Source: Leptofilum sp965223285 (GTDB lineage: Bacteria; Chloroflexota; Anaerolineae; Promineifilales; Promineifilaceae). Taken from it: a stretch of 64,000 nt of DNA. Both the position numbers and the translations under genes were made by a program. The number at the start of each line of letters is the position of its first letter. Positions within the stretch are counted from its first letter, which is position 1. This document shows positions 17,516 through 25,707 of the stretch, piece by piece. The DNA is taken from positions 2,170,001 through 2,234,000 of the forward strand of contig NZ_OZ244997.1 of the NCBI RefSeq assembly GCF_965223285.1. Reading direction: 5' to 3'. The notes under the pieces are model-generated. The model saw nothing but the letters and a program-made list of their open reading frames with translations. It ran no database searches and was not told the DNA's origin.

Positions 17516-18768
17516 CGATGTGCCATCACCTGCTTTTCGTAAGCGTGAATTTCATCTAAATAAGCGATACCCACTGGCACACTTTGCTGTAAACAAAATT
17601 GATCCCACACTGCCCCGAAGGGCAATCCCTTTAATTCCTCTAACAGTGCCAGACGAGCCGTGAAGTCGCCCGCCAATTCCAGTTGACGCATTTTCTCGCC
17701 TGGTTCCAGCAGCGCCATGAGCAAGGCGCGCAGGGCGTTGCGCGTGCCGATGACCCAAGCAGCCACGCGGTTGATGCTGGCGTCGAAGAAATCGAGGCCG
17801 ATGTGGACGCGATTGAGATAATCGCCGCGCACAAGCTCTTGCATGATGGCTTGCAGTTCATCGGTCAGGGTGACAACGTGGTCGCTGTCCCAGCGCACAC
17901 CGCGGCTGACGTGCAGCAGCAGTTCGGGCACATACAGCATGACGGAGGAGATTTTGTCGGCGATGGTTTCGGTGGGGTGGAAGTGCCCGGCATCGAGGCA
18001 GAGTAGCTTTTGGCGGGCGATGGCATACCCCATGTAAAATTCATGCGAACCCACCACATAACTTTCGGAGCCGAGGCCGAATAGTTTGCATTCGACGGCA
18101 TCGAGATTGTGAGCCGGATCTAGCCCCTGGGCGAAGATTTGGTCGAGGCTGTCTAGCAAATGCTGGCGGGGAGCGACGCGGTCTACTGGGGTGTCTTTGT
18201 AGCCGTCGGGAATCCAGATGTTGGTGACTGCTGGGGAACCCAGTTCTCGCCCGAAATATGCTCCAATCTCCCGGCAGGCAATACAATGCTCAATCCAAAA
18301 CTGGCGCACAGCAGCATCGGCATGAGCCAGCGTAAAGCCATCGTCCGCCAGCGGGTGGGAAAAGCAGGTGGGGTTGAAATCCAGGCCATGATTGTTTTCT
18401 TTGGCCCAATCCAGCCAGTTGGCAAAATGCTTGGGTTCAATCTCGTTGCGCGGCACTTTGTGGTCTGTTTCCAGGTAGATGGCGTGTAAATTCAAACGGT
18501 GTGTGCCGGGAATGAGGCTGTAGGCTTTATCGAGATCGGCGCGGAGTTGAACGGCCGTTCGCGCCTTGCCCGGATAATTGCCCGTAGCCATGATGCCCCC
18601 GCTGAGTCCGCGCTCCGGCTCTTCAAAACCGCCCACGTCATCCCCCTGCCAACAGTGGAGGCTGATGGAGATATCGGACAGTTTTTTCAGCGCGGCATCT
18701 GTGTCTACACCTAAGGCCGCATACCGTTCCTGCGCCAATTCATATGCTTTTTCAATCTGGTTTGTCAT
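17512..18768 (-). CDS. rhaA: L-rhamnose isomerase
   Basis: This 418-residue enzyme converts L-rhamnose to L-rhamnulose and matches the E. coli RhaA type in length and motifs: SISLHCWQGDDVGGFE, LNLHAIYLE, the segment GLDFNPTCFSHP, IWIPDGYKD, the KLFGLGSESYVVGSHEFYMG stretch and LCLDAGHFHPTETIADKIS, which supply the metal-binding Glu, Asp and His residues. AGGAG precedes ATG18768. It lies 20 bases after rhaM on the same strand. Downstream the cluster is interrupted by the opposed TA module before rhaB. Confidence 0.96.
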   Translation of the reverse strand: MTNQIEKAYELAQERYAALGVDTDAALKKLSDISISLHCWQGDDVGGFEEPERGLSGGIMATGNYPGKARTAVQLRADLDKAYSLIPGTHRLNLHAIYLETDHKVPRNEIEPKHFANWLDWAKENNHGLDFNPTCFSHPLADDGFTLAHADAAVRQFWIEHCIACREIGAYFGRELGSPAVTNIWIPDGYKDTPVDRVAPRQHLLDSLDQIFAQGLDPAHNLDAVECKLFGLGSESYVVGSHEFYMGYAIARQKLLCLDAGHFHPTETIADKISSVMLYVPELLLHVSRGVRWDSDHVVTLTDELQAIMQELVRGDYLNRVHIGLDFFDASINRVAAWVIGTRNALRALLMALLEPGEKMRQLELAGDFTARLALLEELKGLPFGAVWDQFCLQQSVPVGIAYLDEIHAYEKQVMAHR

Positions 18769-18787
18769 TATTCATTGCTCCTGTCAT

Positions 18788-19111
18788 TCAATCAAGATGG
18801 AACACCTCTTCTAAGGCCACCATCATCGTGTCAGCATGAGTGCCAGCGGGAGATTCAAAATAGGGAGCCATGAAATCTTGCCATTTGGCATTGATTTCCT
18901 CGCCAGCCATGCCCTCTAAAGCGGCCTCAAAGCTGTGGGGCGTTTCAAAGTAGCCAAAAAGTGTGCCATCGTCGCGCAAAAAGAGCGAATAGTTGTGCCA
19001 ACCCGTGCGCCGCAGTGCCTCTAGCATCTCCGGCCAGACGGCCTTGTGATGCTTTTTATACGCCTCAATCTTGTCTTGTTTCACTTTAAGTAAAAAGCCT
19101 ATGCGTTTCAT
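18788..19111 (-). CDS. rhaM: L-rhamnose mutarotase
   Basis: A RhaM/YiiL protein of 107 residues that interconverts the alpha and beta anomers of L-rhamnose ahead of the isomerase. Marks are KRIGFLLKVKQDKIEAYKKHH with the catalytic His region followed by AVWPEMLEALRRTGWHNYSLFL and FGYFETP, then the conserved KWQDFMAPYFES end. ATG19111 is preferred over the adjacent ATG19114 because GGGAG lies at better spacing. It overlaps the upstream glycosidase stop, so the two are translationally coupled. Confidence 0.95.
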   Translation of the reverse strand: MKRIGFLLKVKQDKIEAYKKHHKAVWPEMLEALRRTGWHNYSLFLRDDGTLFGYFETPHSFEAALEGMAGEEINAKWQDFMAPYFESPAGTHADTMMVALEEVFHLD

Positions 19112-20346
19112 CATTCTCCCACTTCTCCGAGAGAGGTCATATCATTCTCGCGGCTCTCCTCGTAGGGCAGGAAGTGGGCTAACAAGCTCCAGCCCCAGAA
19201 GGGATTAAGTCCCTGGCCACGGCCGTCTTCGGCATCGTAATATTCCCGATTACCTGCTTGCAGTACCAGCTTGTGGGTGTAGTGAGCCACTAGTGTTGCC
19301 AACTCCCGGTAGCCATAGGCGCGTAAGCCGTGATAGGCGATATAGTTGGTTGGTATCCAGGTTTTGGCGCGCCAATTGCAGCCTAAATCGTTGGGCAGGC
19401 GATCCTGACTGTACCAACGTTCACTACGGGCCAGGGCAGCGATGGGGTAGGGCGACCAAAATTCTCGCGGATTGAAGAGGTGTTCGACGATCATGCGCCG
19501 CGTCTGGGCCGGGGTTGCTACTTCCGCCCACAGCGCGGCAAAGGCAGACACCGATTTGACGCGGATGAGCGGGTCGTTGGGGATTGCATTGAGGGTTGAG
19601 GCCCAGCCAGCATGTTGGCTGCGGGGTGGGTTGTGGAAACGGCCGTTGCCATCATAAAAGAAACCATCTTCCTCATCCCACAGCAAGGTGCGTATTCGTT
19701 CCGCCAACTCGTCGGCTGTTTGGCGATAAGTGTCGGCTAAATGGCGCTTGCCATAGGCCACCGCCAAAGCGGCAAACGCCCGCAGTTCCCGCACCAGATA
19801 CGCATTCAAATCAACGCCCTCACAAAAGCGATCTCCCCAGTAGCCCGCCCGTTCATGCTGATTGTCCATCCCAGAGTGCGGCGCACTCATCCATTCGCTT
19901 AATCCGTTTCCATTTTCGTCCATCTCCTCCAGCCAATAATCAAGATAGCGCTGCAGCCGTGGGAAGTAATGCTCGTTGAGAATCCAATCCGTTTCGCCAT
20001 AATTTTGGGCCACGAGCAGGCCGATTTGCGCCAGAAAAGGCTTGACATGCTCTGGATCGTGCATCTCATTGCTGGGTACGGAGCGCGAAATCAGCCCGCT
20101 GTTCCGCTGGTGGTTGAGGAAAATGGTAACGCCGTTCTTGATATAATCGCTAGGCCAGCCCATGTAAATTTGGATGATGGCTTCAAAATATTGATCCCAA
20201 TCGTAGAGCGTCTCATAAGCGTAGCCGGTAAAGTAGTCACGCCCAGTATCCAGATCGGTGAAGATGCCTCGCTGCATCAACTCGTTTTCGGCAGCGAGCG
20301 ACGCTCTCAGTTTAACCAGTTGCGGTTCATCGATGAGCCGATTCAT
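19111..20346 (-). CDS. Glycoside hydrolase with MGH1-like (alpha/alpha)6 barrel (GH63/GH37-like)
   Basis: A 411-residue enzyme without a signal peptide. The fold is recognised from ETLYDWDQYFEAIIQIYMGW, LISRSVPSNEM, GLSEWMSAPHSGMDNQ with a likely acidic residue pair, WDEEDGFFYD and SPYPIAALARSERWYSQDR. These are typical of MGH1-type/trehalase-like six-hairpin glycosidases that act on short alpha-linked sugars. It lies between the GH4 gene and rhaM in one operon, so a rhamnose-containing or related disaccharide is the likely substrate. Linkage cannot be assigned. Upstream start is weak; ATG20346 follows GAAGTGAG by a few bases. Confidence 0.72.
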   Translation of the reverse strand: MNRLIDEPQLVKLRASLAAENELMQRGIFTDLDTGRDYFTGYAYETLYDWDQYFEAIIQIYMGWPSDYIKNGVTIFLNHQRNSGLISRSVPSNEMHDPEHVKPFLAQIGLLVAQNYGETDWILNEHYFPRLQRYLDYWLEEMDENGNGLSEWMSAPHSGMDNQHERAGYWGDRFCEGVDLNAYLVRELRAFAALAVAYGKRHLADTYRQTADELAERIRTLLWDEEDGFFYDGNGRFHNPPRSQHAGWASTLNAIPNDPLIRVKSVSAFAALWAEVATPAQTRRMIVEHLFNPREFWSPYPIAALARSERWYSQDRLPNDLGCNWRAKTWIPTNYIAYHGLRAYGYRELATLVAHYTHKLVLQAGNREYYDAEDGRGQGLNPFWGWSLLAHFLPYEESRENDMTSLGEVGE

Positions 20347-20359
20347 CCGTTAGCTCACT

Positions 20360-21673
20360 TCACTGATAGGCTGGCAGCCAATCGCCGTGCGCGGCAATTA
20401 AATCATCGACCAAGGCCCAAATTTGTTCCAGGTCTAGCTCAGCGGCCGTGTGCGGGTCTAGCATTGCCGCATGGTAGATATGTTCGCGTTTGCCGGTGAC
20501 GGCCGCTTCCACCGCCAACTCCTGCACATTTACATTCGTCCGCATCAAAGCCGCCAGATGAGGCGGCAGTTTGCCAATTTTGGTCGGCTGGATACCGTTT
20601 TTATCCACCAGGCAAGGCACCTCCACGCTGCATCCCTGGGGCAAGTTGTCAATCAAGCCGTTGTTGGCGACATTGCCATACACCACGCGCTGTTGCCCCG
20701 TCTCCATGCTGTGGATGATTAGCGACCCATATTCGTGACTACGTTGAACTTCCAAATCCATCTCGCCGCTCTCAAAAGCGGCTTTGGCCTTTTCCCACTC
20801 CGCTATCTGAATTTCACACCGCTCAATATATTCATCAAATGGAATATGATAACGCTCCACCAAATCTGGCCGATCCCGCTTGATAAACCAGGGCACATAT
20901 TCGCTAAAATGCTCACTCGATTCGGTCACAAAGTAACCTGTGCGGCGCAGCATTTCATAGCGCACTTTGTCCAGCAAATGCTTGTAGCGGCGTTTTTCAC
21001 TGCGGGCTTCGCCCACTTCCTTGAGCAGCGGGTAGAGATCAACGCCATCCCGTTCTAGCTTAAGATAAAAGGCCATATGGTTGATACCAGCACAAAGATA
21101 GTTAATCTCTTCGTAGGGAATTTGCATATCATGTGCCAACTGCATAATCGTGCCCTGTACGCTGTGGCAAAGACCGACGGTTTTGATACGGCTGGCGCGA
21201 TTTAGCCCCCAGCAGTTCATCGCCATTGGATTGACGTAGTTCAGCAGCGTGGCCTCTGGGCACAGTTCTTCCATGTCGCGGGCGACATCCAAAAGCACGG
21301 GGATTGTGCGCAAGGCACGCATGATGCCGCCGATGCCCAATGTGTCGGCAATGGTTTGGCGCAGGCCGTACTTTTTGGGTATCTCGAAATCAACGACGGT
21401 GCTTGGTTTATAGCCGCCAATCTGGAACATGGTGATGGCGTAATCGGCGCCGTCAAGGGCGGCGCGGCGATCCATTGTAGCTTCGATACACAGCGTAACC
21501 TTCAACGTTTCGGCGATCTTGTGGGCGACGATCTCGGTGGTGTGCAGGCGTTCGGCATCAATATCGTGCAGGCTGATGGTGGCATTGGCTAATTCAGGAA
21601 AACTAAGAATGTCGCCGATAAGGTTCTTGGCAAAGACAGTGCTGCCGGCGCCAATAAAAGCGATTTTTGGCAT
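20360..21673 (-). CDS. GH4 glycosidase (alpha-galactosidase/alpha-galacturonidase type)
   Basis: This enzyme of 437 residues belongs to the NAD- and metal-dependent family GH4. It has the Rossmann start KIAFIGAGSTVFAKNLIGDIL, LHDIDAERL for the cofactor, VGLCHSVQGT (metal Cys and following His) and LCAGINHMAFYL (metal His). The CHS form separates it from phospho-glucosidases and points to the MelA/LplD branch; Bacillus LplD is an alpha-galacturonidase encoded next to lplABC. The Lpl-type transporter here fits that branch. ATG21673 follows AGGAG; the ORF is open further upstream to 21775, but homology starts here. Alpha-galacturonidase of rhamnogalacturonan fragments is an attractive guess. Confidence 0.85.
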   Translation of the reverse strand: MPKIAFIGAGSTVFAKNLIGDILSFPELANATISLHDIDAERLHTTEIVAHKIAETLKVTLCIEATMDRRAALDGADYAITMFQIGGYKPSTVVDFEIPKKYGLRQTIADTLGIGGIMRALRTIPVLLDVARDMEELCPEATLLNYVNPMAMNCWGLNRASRIKTVGLCHSVQGTIMQLAHDMQIPYEEINYLCAGINHMAFYLKLERDGVDLYPLLKEVGEARSEKRRYKHLLDKVRYEMLRRTGYFVTESSEHFSEYVPWFIKRDRPDLVERYHIPFDEYIERCEIQIAEWEKAKAAFESGEMDLEVQRSHEYGSLIIHSMETGQQRVVYGNVANNGLIDNLPQGCSVEVPCLVDKNGIQPTKIGKLPPHLAALMRTNVNVQELAVEAAVTGKREHIYHAAMLDPHTAAELDLEQIWALVDDLIAAHGDWLPAYQ

Positions 21674-21725
21674 TTGTTGGTTTGCTCCTAGTGTGATTGT
21701 GGAATATTGATTGCGGAATAAAATC

Positions 21726-22352
21726 TTACAGCAATGATTTGGCCAGCGTGACGGCCTGACCGGCATCCGGGGCAAAACCGTCTGCGCCGATTTGTTGGGC
21801 GTATTCGGCCGTTACTGGCGCACCGCCGATCATTACTTTGACATTGTCACGCAGTCCAGCTTGTTCAATCGCTTGAATCGTATCTTGGATGCTGGGCATC
21901 GTGGTGGTCAACAGTGCCGAAAGCCCCAAAATATCAACACCCTCTCGAACTGCCTCGACAAAATTGGCAGGAGGTACATCAATACCTAGATCAATGATCT
22001 CGAAGCCAGCACCTTCCAACATCATGGATACCAAATTTTTGCCAATATCGTGCATATCCCCTTGAACAGTGCCTACAACCACTTTACCCACAGGATCAAC
22101 ACCTGAATCGATGAGGTAGGGCTTCAGGAGGTCTAATCCGATTTTCATAGCGCGTGCCGCGATTAGCATCTCCGGCACAAAATATTCGCCTTCTTCAAAA
22201 AGCCGACCCACTTCTTCCATCGCGGCAATCATGCCTTCTTTGAGAATATCTGCTGCCGGTACGTTTGCGTTCAAGGCAGTCTGCACACTTTCGGGAATAA
22301 CACCCATATCACCATCTAATACAGCATCATAAATATTGTCTATATGGTTCAT
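21726..22352 (-). CDS. Corrinoid (B12-binding) protein of a methyltransferase system
   Basis: A 208-residue protein like MtaC/MtbC/MttC. Residues 1-85 are the helical cap (MEEVGRLFEEGEYFVPEMLIAARAM). Residues 90-208 form the cobalamin-binding domain with GTVQGDMHDIGKN, the DxHxxG motif in which His101 would ligate cobalt, then GFEIIDLGIDVPP, LGLSALLTTTMP and VMIGGAPV. Such proteins carry a methyl group between a substrate-specific methyltransferase and an acceptor enzyme. It lies in the transporter/GH4 transcription unit; the UroD-family genes of the opposite arm (31402 and 32510) are candidate partners. No RamA-type reductive activase is visible in the window. Confidence 0.92.
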   Translation of the reverse strand: MNHIDNIYDAVLDGDMGVIPESVQTALNANVPAADILKEGMIAAMEEVGRLFEEGEYFVPEMLIAARAMKIGLDLLKPYLIDSGVDPVGKVVVGTVQGDMHDIGKNLVSMMLEGAGFEIIDLGIDVPPANFVEAVREGVDILGLSALLTTTMPSIQDTIQAIEQAGLRDNVKVMIGGAPVTAEYAQQIGADGFAPDAGQAVTLAKSLL

Positions 22353-22382
22353 ATTTCACCTGGGTTTGGCAATAATTTTTGT

Positions 22383-23342
22383 TTAGGCTTTTTTTGCCCA
22401 GTCGAAAATAGTTCCTAACATCTCATCGCCACGATAGGCGAGCATATCGTAAATCTCAGTCGCCTTTTCAATGGAAGCGACATGTGAAACCATCGGCTCT
22501 ATTTGAATGAGACCTTGTTGGTAGAGAAACAGCAGTACCCGCAAATCATCTCGGTCAAAGTGACAAGCAACTTCGATGCGCGACTCAATGGTGTGCAGCA
22601 GGCTCCAGGGATAGGTGACGGTATCGCGCACAGCCATCAAGCCCACTGTGCCACGATAAGCCAGTAGTTTGTGTTCAAAGATGTCAAACAGTAGATTTTT
22701 GGCACTGCAACAGTCGTAGATGAAGTTGTAGGGGCCGTTTTCTTGGAGGCGTGGATACGTTTGCTTATCGGCGGCGTTGAGCGCGAGATGTGCGCCACAT
22801 TTTTGCGCGGCCTCAAGCCGGGCATCGAGCATGTCGGTCACCGTTACCCGTGCGCCGACGGCTCGTGCTGATTGGGCGACAAAGTGGCCGATGGGGCCTT
22901 GCCCGGCTACCCACACATTGTCACCAGCCCTTACACCCATTCGCCGCACGCTGCGCAGGGCAACGGCCGTTACGCCAAACAAAGCGCAATATTTATGATC
23001 CATATCGGGGGGCAGCTTGAGCAGCAAGCTGTTTTCGGGGGCGATACTCCAGCCATTGTGGCCCACATAATTGCCGCAGAAAACCCAATCGCCTGGCTCG
23101 AACTGGGTCACCGCCTCGCCCACAGCCAGGACTTTGCCTACTTGCTGGTAGCCATGTTGGCTGGGAAAGACCGCCCCGCCATAATTGTACTCAGCCAGGA
23201 AAGCGTGGCGTTCAGTCCCATTTGTGATCCCAGAGTAGACCGTCTCAAACAGAATGTCAGTGGGTCCCAAATCTGGTGGATCGCCCAGTTCCCGGAAAGC
23301 AAGTTTGCCTTTTTCTACGAATTCCAGACCAATGTTATGCAT
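22383..23342 (-). CDS. Medium-chain dehydrogenase/reductase (zinc-poor MDR)
   Basis: A 319-residue MDR-family oxidoreductase. The GroES-like N-terminus is followed by the NAD(P)-binding fold with VWVAGQGPIGHFVAQSARAVGARVTVTD. The zinc ligands of alcohol dehydrogenase are missing: the usual catalytic Cys region reads YSGITNGTERHAF, and the four-Cys lobe is absent, so a zinc-independent or altered mechanism is likely. Substrate is unknown; sugar or sugar-derived alcohol is suggested only by neighbours. AGAGG precedes ATG23342. It lies between the cupin and the corrinoid gene in one operon. Confidence 0.8.
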   Translation of the reverse strand: MHNIGLEFVEKGKLAFRELGDPPDLGPTDILFETVYSGITNGTERHAFLAEYNYGGAVFPSQHGYQQVGKVLAVGEAVTQFEPGDWVFCGNYVGHNGWSIAPENSLLLKLPPDMDHKYCALFGVTAVALRSVRRMGVRAGDNVWVAGQGPIGHFVAQSARAVGARVTVTDMLDARLEAAQKCGAHLALNAADKQTYPRLQENGPYNFIYDCCSAKNLLFDIFEHKLLAYRGTVGLMAVRDTVTYPWSLLHTIESRIEVACHFDRDDLRVLLFLYQQGLIQIEPMVSHVASIEKATEIYDMLAYRGDEMLGTIFDWAKKA

Positions 23343-23352
23343 TTGTATTCCT

Positions 23353-23697
23353 CTAACGGTTTAGGGGATCTTTCCTGAGCACGAGGCTGGGCATATATTG
23401 CTCTTTTTCAAAATAATAATGCCCCGGTGGATGTGAACCTTCTGGAAGGGTACCCATAAAGGGAAAGAGTAGGAATTCATCAGTAATGGGGGTGCAGCCA
23501 TGTTCAACCCCGGCCTCGATCATCCAAACATCCCCTTCTTCTAGCTCAAAGTCACTTCTATTCCCGTCGCGGTCTACCATGTGAGCGATGGCCCGACCGC
23601 CCATCATCAGCCACGCTTCGTCGCTGTCATGGAAGTGCATTTCCACGGGATTCGTGGGAGTGAATACGATGGGTTTTGGTTTTCTATAAAGTGGCAT
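23353..23697 (-). CDS. Cupin-domain protein
   Basis: A small cupin of 114 residues. NPVEMHFHDSDEAWLMMGG gives the first cupin motif (HxH...E) and GDVWMIEAGVEHGCTP the second (His), so a metal site is likely. C-terminus PEGSHPPGHYYFEKEQYMPSLVL. Such stand-alone cupins in sugar loci may be isomerases, epimerases or ligand-binding proteins; no assignment is possible. It starts nine bases after the LplC-like permease ends. RBS is weak (AAAAGGG, 12 bases from the ATG). Confidence 0.82.
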   Translation of the reverse strand: MPLYRKPKPIVFTPTNPVEMHFHDSDEAWLMMGGRAIAHMVDRDGNRSDFELEEGDVWMIEAGVEHGCTPITDEFLLFPFMGTLPEGSHPPGHYYFEKEQYMPSLVLRKDPLNR

Positions 23698-23706
23698 AGT
23701 AACTAT

Positions 23707-24576
23707 CTACCCTTTTACGGCGCCTAAGACGATGCCTTTCACAAAATGCTTTTGCAGGAAGGGATAAACGAGGAGGACGGGAATGAGGGCGACGAACATC
23801 TGTGCCGAAAGCAGTGTTTTATCGCCGACGTTTTGGAAGAGGAGCGCCTGTTGCAAGTTATTGATGTCTCGATTGACGTTCATGGCGTAAAGATAGGTTT
23901 GCAAGGGATATTTGTTGATGTCCAGGTAGATGAGGCCGGTAAAGTAGTCGTTCCAGATGGCAACGGCCGTAAACAAAGAAATCGTCACAATAGCCGGTTT
24001 GCTAAGAGGGACGATAATCTTTGTCAGGATGGTGAAAAAGCCAGCGCCATCCATAATCGCAGCCTCTTCCAGGGAGGGCGGCAGCATGCGCATAAAATTC
24101 ATGACAATGATGACATTGAATACCGGCAGTAAGCCAGGCAGAACCAGAACAAGGTAATTCTGTAATAAACCCAGGTCACGGATCAATAAGTAAACGGGTA
24201 CCAAACCGGCGTTGAATAACATCACAAATATAATGATGATCATAATGATGTTACGACCGGGCAAGGTTCTTTCCGATTTGCTCAGGGGGTAAGCCATAAG
24301 CACGGTAAAAACCGTGCTCAATACCGTGCCCACGACAACTCTGACCACGCTAACAACAAAACTTTTTAGGAAGGCTGTTTCTTGCAAAATGACCTTATAG
24401 GAATCAAGAGAAAAGCCTTTGGGGGTCAAGAAGACAAGCCCTTTCACCACCTGATCTTGTGAGGAAAATGATATAGCCAGGACGTTTATCAGGGGGATGA
24501 TGCAGATAAGTGCCAGAAATCCCATAACCCAGTAGTTCAAAATAGTGTAGATGGAAGCTCTTTTTTTGCCGCGCAT
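23707..24576 (-). CDS. ABC sugar importer permease, LplC/YtcP family
   Basis: A 289-residue inner-membrane permease with six predicted segments (about 12-35, 75-100, 108-130, 140-160, 185-205 and 255-280). The EAA loop lies in LEEAAIMDGAGFFTILTKIIVPLSKP, the contact point for the ATPase. The C-terminal YPFLQKHFVKGIVLGAVKG is typical of carbohydrate-uptake-1 LplC-type proteins, which import oligosaccharides. It pairs with the LplB-like permease and the binding protein upstream. No ATPase gene is present; a shared MsmX-like ATPase encoded elsewhere is the usual solution. Confidence 0.93.
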   Translation of the reverse strand: MRGKKRASIYTILNYWVMGFLALICIIPLINVLAISFSSQDQVVKGLVFLTPKGFSLDSYKVILQETAFLKSFVVSVVRVVVGTVLSTVFTVLMAYPLSKSERTLPGRNIIMIIIIFVMLFNAGLVPVYLLIRDLGLLQNYLVLVLPGLLPVFNVIIVMNFMRMLPPSLEEAAIMDGAGFFTILTKIIVPLSKPAIVTISLFTAVAIWNDYFTGLIYLDINKYPLQTYLYAMNVNRDINNLQQALLFQNVGDKTLLSAQMFVALIPVLLVYPFLQKHFVKGIVLGAVKG

Positions 24577-24619
24577 GGTTCAATTCACTCCTTCAAAAAA
24601 CGGTCACTGACCTGAAATT

Positions 24620-25612
24620 CTAGAAAATCCGGTAATCTGTGTATTTGTAAGCCAGGCCATAGGACACAATGAGCAATATCATAGATACAATAGACCGGAA
24701 GAAGCCAACGGCCGTTCCCAACTCCCAATTGAAATCCACCAGCGAGATTCTGTAGACAAAAGTATCAATAATGTCGCCCGTGGCGTACACTTGCGGATTA
24801 TACAGATTCAATACCTGGTCAAAATTGGCATTCAAAATACTGCCTATGGAAAGAATGGCCGTTAGCAGCATGATGGGTGTGATGCCTGGCAGCGTCACAT
24901 AGCGGGTTGCTTGCAGCCAACTAGCCCCATCTATTTTGGCTGATTCATACAGTTGAGGATCGATAGAAAGGAGCGCGGCCAAATATAGAATGGTGCTAAA
25001 GCCGAAATTCTTCCAAATATCAGAGGCAATGAGAATGGTTCTAAACCAATCATTGCTGCCTAAGAAAAATATGGGGTCACCGCCAAACATCACGATAAGG
25101 TTGTTGATCATCCCCCCATCGGTGGTCAACATGTTTTTGAGAATACCGGCCAAAATCACCCAGGAGATGAAATGGGGTAGATAAATCAATGTTTGTACCG
25201 TCTTCTTGTACCAGGTTACCCTAATTTCATTGATGAGGATAGCTACAATAATAGGCACGGGGAAGCCTAAAACCATTTTCAAGATAGCGATGATGAGCGT
25301 GTTTTTAAGCACTTGCCAGGTGTCGGGCAGCGAAAAAAGGTAGGTGAAGTGTTGCAAGCCAACCCAAGGACTGTCGGCAATGCCGCGTGAGGGAAAGAAA
25401 TCCTTGAAGGCGATGGAGATGCCATACATTGGGGCAACGTTGAAAATGAAAACGACGATCAAGCCCGGTATGGTCATGAGGTATAAAGGCCACTTGCCAG
25501 CCATTCTGCTCTTAAGGCCGCCAGAAGTGCTAACTGCTGCGGTGGCTGCTACTTGAGAGGTCATTGCCCCCAACGGCCGTTCCCCAATCACATCTTTTTC
25601 AGGAATTTCCAT
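24620..25612 (-). CDS. ABC sugar importer permease, LplB family
   Basis: A 330-residue permease with an N-terminal cytosolic tail of ~40 residues and then six membrane segments. The LplB marks are PLYLMTIPGLIVVFIFNVAPMYGISIAFKDF, then TWQVLKNTLIIAILKMVLGFPVPIIVAILINE and the EAA loop DPQLYESAKIDGASWLQATRYVTLPGITP. It forms the channel with the LplC-like protein for an oligosaccharide delivered by the lipoprotein encoded just upstream. GAGGAGAG lies 8 bases before ATG25612. A strong hairpin (25649-25697) separates it from the binding-protein gene. Confidence 0.93.
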   Translation of the reverse strand: MEIPEKDVIGERPLGAMTSQVAATAAVSTSGGLKSRMAGKWPLYLMTIPGLIVVFIFNVAPMYGISIAFKDFFPSRGIADSPWVGLQHFTYLFSLPDTWQVLKNTLIIAILKMVLGFPVPIIVAILINEIRVTWYKKTVQTLIYLPHFISWVILAGILKNMLTTDGGMINNLIVMFGGDPIFFLGSNDWFRTILIASDIWKNFGFSTILYLAALLSIDPQLYESAKIDGASWLQATRYVTLPGITPIMLLTAILSIGSILNANFDQVLNLYNPQVYATGDIIDTFVYRISLVDFNWELGTAVGFFRSIVSMILLIVSYGLAYKYTDYRIF

Positions 25613-25648
25613 GTCACACTCTCCTCAAAAGCCAGGTGTGGTTACAAA

Positions 25649-25697
25649 AAGATCGTATCTTCTCAATGGTGCTAGCGTAATGAGAAGATACGATCTT
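25649..25697. repeat. 17-bp perfect inverted repeat between binding-protein and permease genes
   Basis: AAGATCGTATCTTCTCA at 25649-25665 and TGAGAAGATACGATCTT at 25681-25697 form a perfect stem around a 15-base loop, ten bases past the binding-protein stop. Hairpins at this place commonly protect the binding-protein mRNA and reduce read-through, giving excess binding protein over permease. No strong T-run follows, so full termination is unlikely. Confidence 0.75.
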
Positions 25698-25707
25698 ATA
25701 ACGGCGA

